Part shown: piece by piece, positions 33,012-42,200 of the stretch
How positions within the stretch are numbered: position 1 is the first letter of the stretch
Layout of the letters: every line of letters starts with the position of its first letter
Origin: CAWBOV01 sp963790525
GTDB lineage: Bacteria; Actinomycetota; Actinomycetes; Mycobacteriales; Jatrophihabitantaceae
Assembly (NCBI GenBank): GCA_963790525.1
Contig: CAWBOV010000006.1
Coordinates: 124,001 to 188,000 of the forward strand
DNA length: 64,000 nucleotides
Direction of reading: 5' to 3'
Notes under the pieces: model-generated
Databases searched by the model: none
The model's input: only the letters and a program-made list of their open reading frames with translations
Told to the model about the DNA's origin: nothing
Program-made: the position numbers and the translations under genes

Positions 33012-34569
33012 CTAGGCGAGCCTGCGCCGCCGGCCGAGCACGAGCAGGGCCGCGCCGGCGAGCACCAGACCCCCGCCGCCGAGACCGAGCGAGGCGGAGT
33101 CGGCGCCGGTCTCCGGCAACACGGGGCGGACAGGTACCGGGGGCCTGACCGGCGCGACGGCGATCAGCTCCGAGCGGTCGATCGGGCACCCCGAGACGGT
33201 GCAGTCCGGGTCGCCCGCGTCGCCCAGGGCGGTGAACTCGAGTGGCGTGGTCCCCACGGACGTGGCGCGCACGACGATCGTCGCGGTCCGCGTCTGGCCG
33301 ACGGCCAGGGCGCCGACGTTCCAGACCCGTGCCAGCGACGTGATGTCGCTCGCGCGGGCCGACGAGCGCGCCGTGCCCGCCCGGGTCCGCGCGACCTGTG
33401 CCCGCTCGGCCCGCACGAACCGGGCCCCCGGGGAAGCCGGCCCGGTCGATCTGCTGGGTCGGCAGTGTGGCGCCGGAGAAGGCCACGATGTCGAAGTGCG
33501 CCGCGGGTGGCTGCAGTTGCAGGAAGCCGATGGTGTCGTCCACCGCCTGCGGGCCCTTGTTGGTGACCCGCAACGTGAGCACGGTGCTGTGGCCGACGGT
33601 GACCGTGACCGACGGCTTCGATATCGAGTACTGCAGATCGGCCACCCCGGTGAAACGGATCGATCCGGTGACGGTGTTGTCGCTCGGGTCCGCCTCGACG
33701 GAGGGATCCGGCGCCGGCTCCACCGTCACGCCGAAGGTGACCGTGGCGCCGGGCGTACCGGCGGCCGTGGCGACGAGTTCGACGTCGAGGTAGCTGCCGT
33801 TGTCCTCGCCGGGCGCGATCGACCCCACGGCACACCGGACCCGGCCGGGGTGGCTGCGATCCCGCGCACACGGCAGGGGGGTGTCCTCGAACTCGCCGCC
33901 CAGCACGCCGTCGGGGCCGAGGGTGAGGCCGGGCGGGAGATCGACGACGAGCGTCGCGTCGCTCGCGCCGGTGCCCGAGTTGGAGACGTAGACCTCGAAA
34001 TCGCCTTGCTGGCCGGTGCCCAGCCCGAGCGTCTGGTCCTCGCCGCTGCCCTGCGGGAGCGCGATCGCCAGATCGACGGCCGGCAGCGGCGGGTTGACCG
34101 TCACCACGACCGGGTCGGACTCCACGACGGTCTGCGGGACGCCGGCGACCGAGTAGGAGACGCCCGCGCGGGAGGAGTACGTCGCGCTGGTGCCCGGGGC
34201 ACCGACCGGGAAGGTGACGGTGTGCGGCCCGGCGCTCAGCGTGCCGAGGGCGAAGGTGAGGTTCGCGCCCGCCAGGGTGACCGAGCCCGGCACCGCCGCG
34301 ACGCCGTCGACGAGCGCGTCCCGCACCGAACCGGCGCTCGCCGGCAGGGCGGGATCCTGCTCGGTGGTGACCGTGGCCTCGTCGACTCCGCCCACGGGCA
34401 CGGTCAGGGTGTAGGTGAAGGTGATCACCGAGCCGAACACGCTGCTGTCACCGGCCAGGGTCACCGCGACGGGCGGTGGCGCGGCGGAGGCCGGAACGGC
34501 CTGGACGGACGTCCACATGAGGACGAGCGCGGCGAGGACGGCGAAGGACCGGACGAGAGCTCTGAGCAC
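33012..34569 (-). CDS. Sortase-anchored surface protein (LPETG), one frameshift
   Basis: Secreted protein of ~520 aa. The signal peptide begins directly at the proposed GTG 34569 (VLRALVRSFAVLAALVLMW, cleavage after ASA). The body contains beta-sandwich repeats of the DUF11/CARDB type (VDLAIALPQGSGEDQTLGL and LQYSISKPSVTVTVGHSTVL). The C-terminus has LPETG, a hydrophobic helix and an RRRR tail, which is a sortase substrate signal. One extra G near 33428 breaks the frame before the C-terminal third. GAGG precedes the GTG. A TTG at 34632 is an alternative start but would leave the signal peptide with a long extension. The role may be adhesion or cell-surface architecture. Confidence 0.82.
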
Positions 34570-34664
34570 GGGAGGTGACCTCGGGGGCGTGGCCGTGACC
34601 GGGCGCGAACCACCGGCGGTGCGTTCGCTCAATGCCGGCAGAGCATAGCGATAAGGTCCACGAC

Positions 34665-35837
34665 ATGGGACGTCGCGATGTCGATCGCACCGATCGCGGG
34701 GCCCGCCAGTGGGTCGACGAGGCGATCCGGCGGGTGGAGGCCGACGCGAACCGATCGGCGGACACCCATCTGATGGTCCTGCCCCTGGCCTCGGACTGGC
34801 CCGTCGACATCTACCTCAAGGACGAGTCCACCCACCCCACCGGCAGCCTCAAGCACCGGCTGGCCAGGTCGCTGTTCCTCTACGCCCTGTGCAACGGCTG
34901 GATCACCGCGGGCACGACCGTCATCGAGGCGTCGTCGGGATCGACCGCGGTCTCGGAGGCGTATTTCGCGCGCATGCTCGGGTTGCCGTTCGTCGCGGTC
35001 ATGCCGGCGACGACGAGCGGGGAGAAGATCGCCCTGATCGAGCGCGAGGGCGGCCGCTGCCATCTCGTGGCCGACGCGGGGTCGATCTACGCGGAGGCGG
35101 CCCGCCTGGCCGAAGCCACCGATGGCCACTACCTGGATCAGTTCACCTACGCCGAGCGGGCCACGGACTGGCGGGGCAACAACAACATCGCCGAGTCGAT
35201 CTTCGCGCAGATGGAGTTGGAGCGGCATCCGATCCCGCGGTGGGTCGTGACCGGTGCGGGGACCGGCGGCACCAGCGCGACGATCGGCCGCTACGTGCGC
35301 TACCGCAGGCTCGCGACCGGCGTCTGCGTCGTCGACCCCGAGAACTCCGCGTTCCTGCCGTCCTGGTCCCTGGACGACCCCGAGCTGGTGACCGGCCACG
35401 CCTCGCGGATCGAGGGCATCGGGCGCCCGCGGGTGGAACCGAGCTTCGTCCCCGGCGTGGTCGACCGGATGATCGGAGTCCCGGACGCGGCGTCCGTGGC
35501 CGGCGCCCGGCTCCTGCACGAGCTCATCGGGCGTCGGGTCGGCGGGTCCACCGGGACCAATCTCTGGGGTGCCGTCCGCCTGGCCTGCGAGATGCGCGCT
35601 GCCGGCGAGCACGGGAGCATCGTCACCCTCCTCTGCGACAGCGGTGACCGCTACGAGCACACCTACTTCTCCGACGAATGGGTCGAGGCGCAGGGGATGG
35701 ACCTCGACCGGCCTACCGCGATCCTCCAGCAGGCACTGACGGTCGGGGAGTGGACCGGCGAGGACTTCGAGCCGGGCTCCCACGGTGACCGGTCCCCGGA
35801 CGACCGCCCCGACGGTGCCGGTGCCGACGATGAGTGA
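34665..35837 (+). CDS. cds1: PLP-dependent L-cysteine desulfhydrase, Cds1-like
   Basis: 390 aa enzyme of the cysteine synthase/tryptophan-synthase-beta fold. The PLP lysine is Lys63 in THPTGSLKHRLA, the substrate loop is EASSGSTAVSEAYF and the phosphate-binding loop is TGAGTGGTSATIGRY. The extended C-terminus and the sequence RGNNNIAESIFAQM match mycobacterial Cds1, which degrades cysteine to pyruvate, ammonia and H2S. AAGG precedes the ATG at 34665. The 3' end overlaps the next gene by 8 nt. Confidence 0.85.
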   Translation: MGRRDVDRTDRGARQWVDEAIRRVEADANRSADTHLMVLPLASDWPVDIYLKDESTHPTGSLKHRLARSLFLYALCNGWITAGTTVIEASSGSTAVSEAYFARMLGLPFVAVMPATTSGEKIALIEREGGRCHLVADAGSIYAEAARLAEATDGHYLDQFTYAERATDWRGNNNIAESIFAQMELERHPIPRWVVTGAGTGGTSATIGRYVRYRRLATGVCVVDPENSAFLPSWSLDDPELVTGHASRIEGIGRPRVEPSFVPGVVDRMIGVPDAASVAGARLLHELIGRRVGGSTGTNLWGAVRLACEMRAAGEHGSIVTLLCDSGDRYEHTYFSDEWVEAQGMDLDRPTAILQQALTVGEWTGEDFEPGSHGDRSPDDRPDGAGADDE

Positions 35838-36468
35838 GAGCCCTGGCGCGGCCGAGCCGGACCCGGAGGACGACGGGCCGTGGGAGGAGGACGCTCCCCG
35901 CTTCGAGTTCGGGCGCCGCACGGTGGTGATGGGGCTGGTCCTGCTCGCCCTGGCGCTCATGTCCTGGGTCGGCCACACCGTCGCCGAGGGGGGCGGGCGC
36001 CACTCCTGGGACGCGGGCGCGCTCCCGGCTCCGACGCAGCTGGTGACCGTCGGGCCGGACGTACACGCTGTCCGACGATGCCGGCATCGACGCCCTCGCC
36101 ACCGCGCAGGACACCTCGGACCCGCAACTGACCTGTTCCTACGCCGGCGCGAACGGCGAGAGCGGGGGCTCGACGTGCAGACCACCTCGACCGACTCGCG
36201 GGTGCTGCATCAGCTCGGCACGTTCCAGGCGCCGCTCAGCGACGACATCGCGGTGACCTGCGAGGGCACCGGCCCGGTCTTCATCGACGACGCCGACAAC
36301 CGGACCTTCGACACCGCCGGTCTGCTGGTCCTGGTGACGATCGGGCTCGGGCTGGCCGGGGTACTCACGGTGCTGAGCGGCTTCAGTTCGGGCTTCACGC
36401 TGCAGAACCCGGAAAACATCGACGACGAACCTCCGCCGGAGCCCAGGACGCCCCAGTACACCGGGTGA
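35830..36468 (+). CDS. Hypothetical two-helix membrane protein, two indels
   Basis: About 212 aa, family not recognised. An acidic N-terminus is followed by a first membrane helix (VVMGLVLLALALMSWVGHTV), an external domain of ~100 residues and a second helix (GLLVLVTIGLGLAGVLTVLS). Between about 36060 and 36166 the coding signal shifts frame. The shifted frame reads YTLSDDAGIDALATAQDTS, which is acidic and protein-like, while the annotated frame is Arg-rich, so two compensating indels are likely. Its ATG lies inside the cds1 stop region (ATGAGTGA), so it is translationally coupled to cds1. Confidence 0.65.
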   Translation: MSESPGAAEPDPEDDGPWEEDAPRFEFGRRTVVMGLVLLALALMSWVGHTVAEGGGRHSWDAGALPAPTQLVTVGPDVHAVRRCRHRRPRHRAGHLGPATDLFLRRRERRERGLDVQTTSTDSRVLHQLGTFQAPLSDDIAVTCEGTGPVFIDDADNRTFDTAGLLVLVTIGLGLAGVLTVLSGFSSGFTLQNPENIDDEPPPEPRTPQYTG

Positions 36469-36512
36469 GATGCTTCACCCCAGCCACCTTTGTCCTTGGT
36501 ACTCGCCAGTAA

Positions 36513-36541
36513 CATAGGCATCATCGGCTTTACTGCCTATG
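36513..36541. promoter_or_regulatory. Inverted repeat in the etfB leader
   Basis: CATAGGCA (36513-36520) and TGCCTATG (36534-36541) are perfect complements with a 13-nt gap. A TTGTCC (-35-like) lies just upstream. It may be an operator or a leader hairpin for etfBA. The 138-nt gap 36469-36606 holds no gene. Confidence 0.4.
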
Positions 36542-36606
36542 CGTCCGCATGATGTCGGTGCGGTTACCTCGTCATCGCTTCCCCGATCCGAAAGGGATCC
36601 GTCGCA

Positions 36607-37389
36607 ATGAACATTGTTGTTCTGGTCAAGCAAGTTCCGGATACGTGGGCGGACCGCAAGCTCTCCGCGGGCGACAGCACCCTGGACCGTGACTCCGTCG
36701 ACGCGGTGATCAACGAGATCGACGAGTACGCGATCGAGGAGGGCCTGCGCCAGAAGGAGGCCCACGGCGGCGAGGTCACCATCCTGTCCATGGGACCGGA
36801 CCGCGCCACCGAATCGATCCGCAAGGCGCTGTCCATGGGCGCGGACAAGGCCATCCACGTCTCGGACCCGGCGCTGCACGGCGCCTGCGCGATCCAGACG
36901 GCGAAGGTGCTGGCCAAGGCCATCGGCACCACGGAGTGGGATCTCGTCATCGCCGGTTCGGAGTCCACCGACGCGCGACTGTCGATCGTCCCGGCGCTGC
37001 TGGCCGAGGTGCTCGGGGTGGCTCAGCTCTCGCACGCCCGCAAGCTCACCGTCGACGGCACGGCGGTCACGATCGAGCGCCTGACCGACACCGGCTACGA
37101 CACCGTCACCGGTTCGACCCCGGCCGTGGTCAGCGTGGTCGAGAAGATCAACGACCCGCGCTACCCCTCGTTCAAGGGCATCATGGCCGCCAAGTCCAAG
37201 AAGGTCACCACCCTGACGGCCGACGAGCTCGGCTTCGCCGCCGGCGAGGTGGGCCTGGCCGCGGCCACCACCCAGGTGCTCGATTTCGAGAACGCCCCGC
37301 CGCGCCAGGCCGGTGTGGTCGTCAAGGACGAGGAAGGTTCGGGCGCCGGCGCCCTCGCCGACTTCCTCGCGTCCAAGAAACTCATCTGA
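36607..37389 (+). CDS. etfB: Electron transfer flavoprotein beta subunit
   Basis: 260 aa subunit of the soluble ETF heterodimer that takes electrons from acyl-CoA dehydrogenases. It starts MNIVVLVKQVPDTWADRK and carries the AMP-binding signature region VIAGSESTDARLSIVPALLAEVLG. AAAGGGAT lies upstream of the ATG. It forms an operon with etfA (31-nt gap). Likely partners in this window are the glutaryl-CoA-type dehydrogenase and the hydratase. Confidence 0.95.
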   Translation: MNIVVLVKQVPDTWADRKLSAGDSTLDRDSVDAVINEIDEYAIEEGLRQKEAHGGEVTILSMGPDRATESIRKALSMGADKAIHVSDPALHGACAIQTAKVLAKAIGTTEWDLVIAGSESTDARLSIVPALLAEVLGVAQLSHARKLTVDGTAVTIERLTDTGYDTVTGSTPAVVSVVEKINDPRYPSFKGIMAAKSKKVTTLTADELGFAAGEVGLAAATTQVLDFENAPPRQAGVVVKDEEGSGAGALADFLASKKLI

Positions 37390-37420
37390 CCCGTTCCGTC
37401 ATTCCAGAGAGGCTTGAGTC

Positions 37421-38380
37421 ATGGCTGAAGTACTCGTACTCGTCGAACACGCAGACGGGGCGGTCAAGAAGGTCACCAACGAACTGCTCACGATCGCGGC
37501 CACGCTGGGCGAGCCGTCCGCCGTCGTGATCGGCGCCCCGGGCTCCGCCGCCCCGCTGACCGAAGCGCTGAGCGCGTACGGCGCGGCCAAGGTCTATGTC
37601 GCCGAGAGCGCCGACGTCGACGGCTATCTCGTGGCTCCGGCCGCGGAGATCCTCGCGGGTCTGGTCGGGCAGGCTGCTCCGGCCGCCGTGCTGCTGGCCA
37701 GTGGCCGCGACAACAAGGAGATCGCCGCTCGGCTGGCGCTCAAGATCGGCTCCGGCATCCTGACCGACGCCGTGGGCCTCGACGCCGACGGCGTCGCGAC
37801 CCAGTCGATCTTCGGTGGAGCTGTCGCCGTGCGCTCGAAGGTCAGCTCCGGTGTCCCCGTCGTCACCGTGCGGGCGAACTCCGTCGCGCCGGTCGAATCG
37901 GCCGGCGCCGGCGAGGTCGTCGCCGTGGACGTCGCCGTGTCCGACGCAGCCAAGAGCGCGACCGTCGTCGATCGCGTGGTCGAGGCCAAGGGCTCGCGCC
38001 CCGCGCTGACCGACGCGTCGGTCATCGTGTCCGGTGGCCGCGGGGTGGGGTCGGCGGACAACTTCTCGATCATCGAGGGCCTGGCCGACTCGCTCGGCGC
38101 AGCAGTCGGCGCGTCGCGCGCGGCGACCGACGCCGGCTGGGTGCCGCATCAGATGCAGGTCGGCCAGACCGGCGTCACCGTCTCGCCCCAGCTCTACGTG
38201 GCCGTCGGTATCTCCGGCGCCATCCAGCACCGGGCGGGCATGCAGACGTCCAAGACGATCGTCGCGATCAACAAGGACCCCGAGGCGCCGATCTTCGAGC
38301 TCGCCGACTTCGGCGTCGTGGGCGATCTGTTCACCGTGGCACCGCAGCTCACCGAGGAACTCACCAAGCGCAAGGGCTGA
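37421..38380 (+). CDS. etfA: Electron transfer flavoprotein alpha subunit
   Basis: 319 aa. The N-terminal domain has the LVLVEHADGAVKKVTNELL start. The C-terminal FAD-binding domain reads VSGGRGVGSADNFSIIEGLAD, then GQTGVTVSPQLYVAVGISGAIQH (in two parts), which contacts FAD. Length and motifs are typical. GAGAGG precedes the ATG. Second gene of the etfBA operon. Confidence 0.96.
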   Translation: MAEVLVLVEHADGAVKKVTNELLTIAATLGEPSAVVIGAPGSAAPLTEALSAYGAAKVYVAESADVDGYLVAPAAEILAGLVGQAAPAAVLLASGRDNKEIAARLALKIGSGILTDAVGLDADGVATQSIFGGAVAVRSKVSSGVPVVTVRANSVAPVESAGAGEVVAVDVAVSDAAKSATVVDRVVEAKGSRPALTDASVIVSGGRGVGSADNFSIIEGLADSLGAAVGASRAATDAGWVPHQMQVGQTGVTVSPQLYVAVGISGAIQHRAGMQTSKTIVAINKDPEAPIFELADFGVVGDLFTVAPQLTEELTKRKG

Positions 38381-38406
38381 GGCGATCCTCGGCCCTCGAG
38401 CCCGGT

Positions 38407-38437
38407 TTGACCTCAAGCGGGGTTGAACAGGCACAGT
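38407..38437 (+). promoter_or_regulatory. MerR/SoxR-like promoter of the MFS gene
   Basis: TTGACC (38407-38412) and CACAGT (38432-38437) are 19 nt apart, the long spacer typical of MerR-family promoters. The spacer contains CTCAAGCGGGGTTGAA, a dyad resembling SoxR boxes. The regulator gene is not in the window. Confidence 0.5.
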
Positions 38438-38444
38438 AGGAGTC

Positions 38445-39839
38445 GTGACAGTGCTGAACCGGACCGCAACGGCGCGGCCGGACCCGGCGGAGACGCCCTC
38501 GATCCTGTCGGGGGCGTTTCGCCTGCCGAGCATCGGGCTCGTCATCGTGGTGACCCTGATCGCCTTCGAGGCGATGGCCGTCGCCGCCGCGCTCCCGACC
38601 GCGGCGCGAGCCGTGCACGGTCTGGCCGGCTACGGCTGGGCCTTCACCGGGTTCCTGATCGCGAACATCGTCGCCATGGTCGCCTCCGGGCTGGTCTGTG
38701 ACCAACGGGGTCCGCGGCTGCCGCTGATGGCCGGCCTGGCCGCGTTCTTCGCCGGGCTGCTCGTCGCCGGAACCGCGGAGACGATGTGGCAGCTCGTCGG
38801 CGGGCGGGTGGTGCAGGGACTCGGCAGCGGGCTGCTGCTGACGGCGATGTACGTCGTCATCGGCGAGAGCTACCCGACCGGGCTGCGCCCCAAGATCTTC
38901 GCCGCGATCTCCTCCGCCTGGGTGGTGCCGTCGCTCATCGGCCCGCCGCTCGCCGGTTTCCTGGCCCAGCACGTCAGCTGGCGCTGGGTGTTCCTCGGGT
39001 TGGCGCCCCTGGTCGCCGTCGGTGGGGTGCTCATCGTCCCCGCGCTGCGCTCGCTGCGGCGCGACGAGTCCACGCGCACCGCCACGCTGGCCGACCCGAC
39101 GCGCCTCCTGCGCGCGCTGGCGGTCGCGGTCGGCATCGCGCTGCTCGAGCAGGCCGGCCAGCACCCCCGCGTCGTCTGGCTGGCCCTCGCGCCCGTCGGC
39201 ATCCTCGGCGTGGCCTGGGGTCTGGCCCGGCTGCTCCCGCCCGGCACCCTGCGGGTACGTCGCGGGGTCCCCACCGCGGTGGCCTTCCGCGGGATGCTCG
39301 CCGGAGCACTGTTCGGCACCGAGTCGCTGATCCCGCTCGCGCTCACCGTCCAGCACGGCTACAGCGCGACCGCGGCGGGACTGCCGCTGGTCGGTTCGGC
39401 GGTGGGCTGGGCAGGTGGCTCGTGGTGGCAGGGCCGCGACAACGTCAAGTCCCGCGCCCGCCTGATCCGGGTGGGGTTCGCTTTCGTCGGGACGGGGAGT
39501 CTGGCGGCCGCGGTTGCCTCCCTGCCCGCCGGGCCCGGCTGGCTGATGTACCCGGCGTGGGCGGTCGCCGGCGTCGGCGCGGGGCTGTCGATGTCGAGCA
39601 TCGGCGTCCTGCTCCTGGACTGGACCAACGACACCGACCGCGGCCGCGACTCGGCCGCGCTCCAGCTCTCCGACGGGGTCGTGAGCGCGTTCACCACGGG
39701 CCTCGGTGGTGTGCTGGTGGCCGCGGCCGCGCACGGCCGTATCGGGTACTCCGCGGCTTTCGTCACCGTCGACCTCGCGATGGCGGTGCTCGCCGGGGTC
39801 GGGGTGCTGCTCGGAAGCCGGGCCCGGAACGCCCGATAG
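38445..39839 (+). CDS. MFS transporter, drug-efflux type
   Basis: 464 aa integral membrane protein with about 12-14 helices. The motif between helices 2 and 3 is degenerate (CDQRGPRLPLMAG), and GGRVVQGLGSGLLLTAMYVVIGE fits helix 4 and motif C-like regions of DHA-type exporters. Probably a proton-driven efflux pump; substrate unknown. GTG at 38445 fits a leaderless message from the box at 38432, but GTG at 38451 has AGGAG at optimal spacing, so the start is unsettled. Confidence 0.9.
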   Translation: MTVLNRTATARPDPAETPSILSGAFRLPSIGLVIVVTLIAFEAMAVAAALPTAARAVHGLAGYGWAFTGFLIANIVAMVASGLVCDQRGPRLPLMAGLAAFFAGLLVAGTAETMWQLVGGRVVQGLGSGLLLTAMYVVIGESYPTGLRPKIFAAISSAWVVPSLIGPPLAGFLAQHVSWRWVFLGLAPLVAVGGVLIVPALRSLRRDESTRTATLADPTRLLRALAVAVGIALLEQAGQHPRVVWLALAPVGILGVAWGLARLLPPGTLRVRRGVPTAVAFRGMLAGALFGTESLIPLALTVQHGYSATAAGLPLVGSAVGWAGGSWWQGRDNVKSRARLIRVGFAFVGTGSLAAAVASLPAGPGWLMYPAWAVAGVGAGLSMSSIGVLLLDWTNDTDRGRDSAALQLSDGVVSAFTTGLGGVLVAAAAHGRIGYSAAFVTVDLAMAVLAGVGVLLGSRARNAR

Positions 39840-39867
39840 CGCGTCGCGGGCGGCGCGAGGGGCTCCG

Positions 39868-39873
39868 TAGACT
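39868..39873 (+). promoter_or_regulatory. -10 box of the cysteine desulfurase gene
   Basis: TAGACT, 9 nt, ATG at 39883. Confidence 0.38.
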
Positions 39874-39882
39874 CGGCCCAGC

Positions 39883-41110
39883 ATGCCTGCCTACCTCGAT
39901 CACGCCGCCACCACGCCGATGCTGCCCGTAGCAGTCGACGCGATGACGGCTGCCCTCTCGCGGGTCGGCAACGCCTCGTCACTGCACGCGTCGGGCCGCG
40001 CGGCCCGCCGGGCGGTCGAGGAGTCGCGCGAGGCGATCGCGGCGGCGGTGGGCGCGCGTCCCTCCGAGGTCGTCTTCACCAGCGGCGGCACCGAGTCGGA
40101 CAACCTCGCGCTCAAGGGCATCTACTGGGCGCGCCGCGCAGCTGACCCGCGCCGCACCCGCATCGTCGCAAGCCCGCTGGAGCACCACGCCGTACTCGAC
40201 TCCCTCGACTGGCTGGTCGCGCAGGAGGGCGCCGAGGTCAGCTGGCTCGAGGTCGACAGCTCCGGCAGCGTGACGGCCGCGGCCTTGGCGGACGCGCTCG
40301 GGCGCGACCCCGAATCGGTCGCCCTGGTCACGGCGATGTGGGCGAACAACGAGGTGGGCACCGTGTCGCCCGTCGCCGAGCTCGCCGCCCTCTGCGCCGA
40401 GCACCGCGTGCCCTTCCACACCGACGCCGTGCAAGCGCGTCGGCACGCTCGACGTCGACTTCGGCGCGTGCGGCGCGTCGGCGCTGACGCTGACCGCCCA
40501 CAAGCTCGGCGGCCCGGTCGGCGTCGGGGCGCTGCTCCTGCGGCGCGACGTCGCCTGCGTGCCGTTGCTGCACGGCGGCGGTCAGGAGCGCGACGTCCGT
40601 TCCGGGACGCTCGACGTAGCGGGCGTGATCTCCTTCGCGGCCGCGGTGACCGCCGCGGTCGCCGCGCGGCCCGTTCAGTCCGTGCGGATCGCCGGGCTGC
40701 GGGACCGCCTGATCGACGGCATCACGGACCTCGTGGGGGACGCCGTCGTCAACGGCAGCCGCACGCACCGCCTGCCTGGCAACGCCCACATCTCCTTCCC
40801 GAACTGCGAGGGTGACTCCCTGCTGATGCTCCTGGACGCCCGCGGCGTGGAGTGCTCGACCGGCTCGGCCTGTTCGGCCGGTGTCGCGGCCCCGTCGCAC
40901 GTCCTGCTCGGGATGGGTGTCGACGCCGACCTCGCGCGCAGCTCGCTGCGGTTCTCCCTGGGCCACACCTCCACCGACGCCGACGTCGACGCCGTGCTCG
41001 CCGTGCTCCCGGCGGCGGTCGAGCGGGCGCGGGCCGCGGGTCTGGCCAACCGCCCGAGCAGCCGCTTCGCCCGTGGCCAGAGCCCGATCGGCACCGAGGT
41101 CACTGCATGA
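39883..41110 (+). CDS. Cysteine desulfurase (NifS/IscS), one frameshift
   Basis: PLP enzyme that provides persulfide sulfur, here most likely for tRNA thiolation by the adjacent mnmA. The N-terminus is MPAYLDHAATTPMLP. The PLP lysine Lys207 is in TLTAHKLGGPVG and the catalytic Cys324 is in ECSTGSACSAG. One extra C near 40437 breaks the frame just before the lysine. Restored length is ~408 aa. Order cysteine desulfurase-mnmA-MetE-like-ligA is common in actinobacteria. Confidence 0.93.
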
Positions 41111-41120
41111 GGGCCGGCGC

Positions 41121-42200
41121 GTGAGGGTTCTCGCCGCGATGAGCGGGGGCGTGGACTCCGCCGTCGCCGCCGCGCGTGCCGTCGACGCCGGTCACGAGGT
41201 CACCGGCGTCCACCTCGCGCTCTCCCAGGCCCGGGAGACGCTGCGGACCGGTGCGCGCGGCTGCTGCACCGTCGAGGACGCCCACGACGCCCGCCGCGCC
41301 GCCGACGTGCTCGGCATCCCCTACTACGTATGGGATCTCGCCGAGCGCTTCCGCGCCGACGTCGTCGACGACTTCGTCGCGGAGTACCAGGCGGGGCGGA
41401 CGCCGAATCCGTGCCTGCGCTGCAACGAGAAGATCAAGTTCACCGCCGTCCTCGATCGCGCGCGCGCCCTCGGCTTCGACGCGGTCGTGACCGGGCATCA
41501 CGCACGGCTGGTCGACGGGCGGCTGTTCCGTTCCGTGGATCAGGGCAAGGACCAGTCCTACGTGCTCGCGGTGCTCCGCGCGGACCAGCTGGCGCATGCG
41601 ATCTTCCCGCTCGGTGACAGCACCAAGGCAGAGGTCCGGGCCGAGGCGGCCGAGCGCGGGCTGGCAGTCGCCGACAAGCCCGACTCCCACGACATCTGCT
41701 TCATCGCCGACGGCGACACCCGCGGCTTCCTCGCCGGGCAGCTCGGCGCCGCCCCCGGTGACATCGTCGACGCCGGGACCGGTGAGGTCGTGGGCGCGCA
41801 CGCCGGCGCGTTCGGCTTCACGATCGGCCAGCGCCGCGGACTCGGCCTCAGCCGGGCCGAGGACGGCAACGCCCGCTACGTGCTGTCCATCACGCCCGCG
41901 ACCAACACCGTGACCGTCGGCTCGGCCGAGCAGCTGGACGTCGACGTGGTCATCGGCTGCCGCACGGTCTGGACCTCCGGCACCGCGCCGGGCTCCGCCC
42001 TGAGGTGCACCGTCCAGTTGCGTGCGCACGGCGGCGTGTCCGAGGCGGACGTGACAGTGGCCGGCGACGACCTCGAGGCGACGCTCCTGACACCGCAGCG
42101 CGGCATCTCGGCCGGGCAGGCCATCGTCCTCTACGACGGCGACGAGGTGCTCGGCTCGGCGACCATCACCGCGACCAGCCGGGCGGCCGTGCCCGCATGA
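41121..42200 (+). CDS. mnmA: tRNA-specific 2-thiouridylase
   Basis: Makes 2-thiouridine at the wobble position (U34) of tRNA Lys, Glu and Gln. 359 aa. The PP-loop is AAMSGGVDSAVAAA, the catalytic cysteines are Cys101 (LRCNEKIKF) and Cys193 (HDICFIADGD), and the C-terminal beta-barrel follows IGQRRGLGL. GTG at 41121 lies 10 nt after the desulfurase stop. The stop overlaps the next ATG (ATGA). Confidence 0.95.
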   Translation: MRVLAAMSGGVDSAVAAARAVDAGHEVTGVHLALSQARETLRTGARGCCTVEDAHDARRAADVLGIPYYVWDLAERFRADVVDDFVAEYQAGRTPNPCLRCNEKIKFTAVLDRARALGFDAVVTGHHARLVDGRLFRSVDQGKDQSYVLAVLRADQLAHAIFPLGDSTKAEVRAEAAERGLAVADKPDSHDICFIADGDTRGFLAGQLGAAPGDIVDAGTGEVVGAHAGAFGFTIGQRRGLGLSRAEDGNARYVLSITPATNTVTVGSAEQLDVDVVIGCRTVWTSGTAPGSALRCTVQLRAHGGVSEADVTVAGDDLEATLLTPQRGISAGQAIVLYDGDEVLGSATITATSRAAVPA

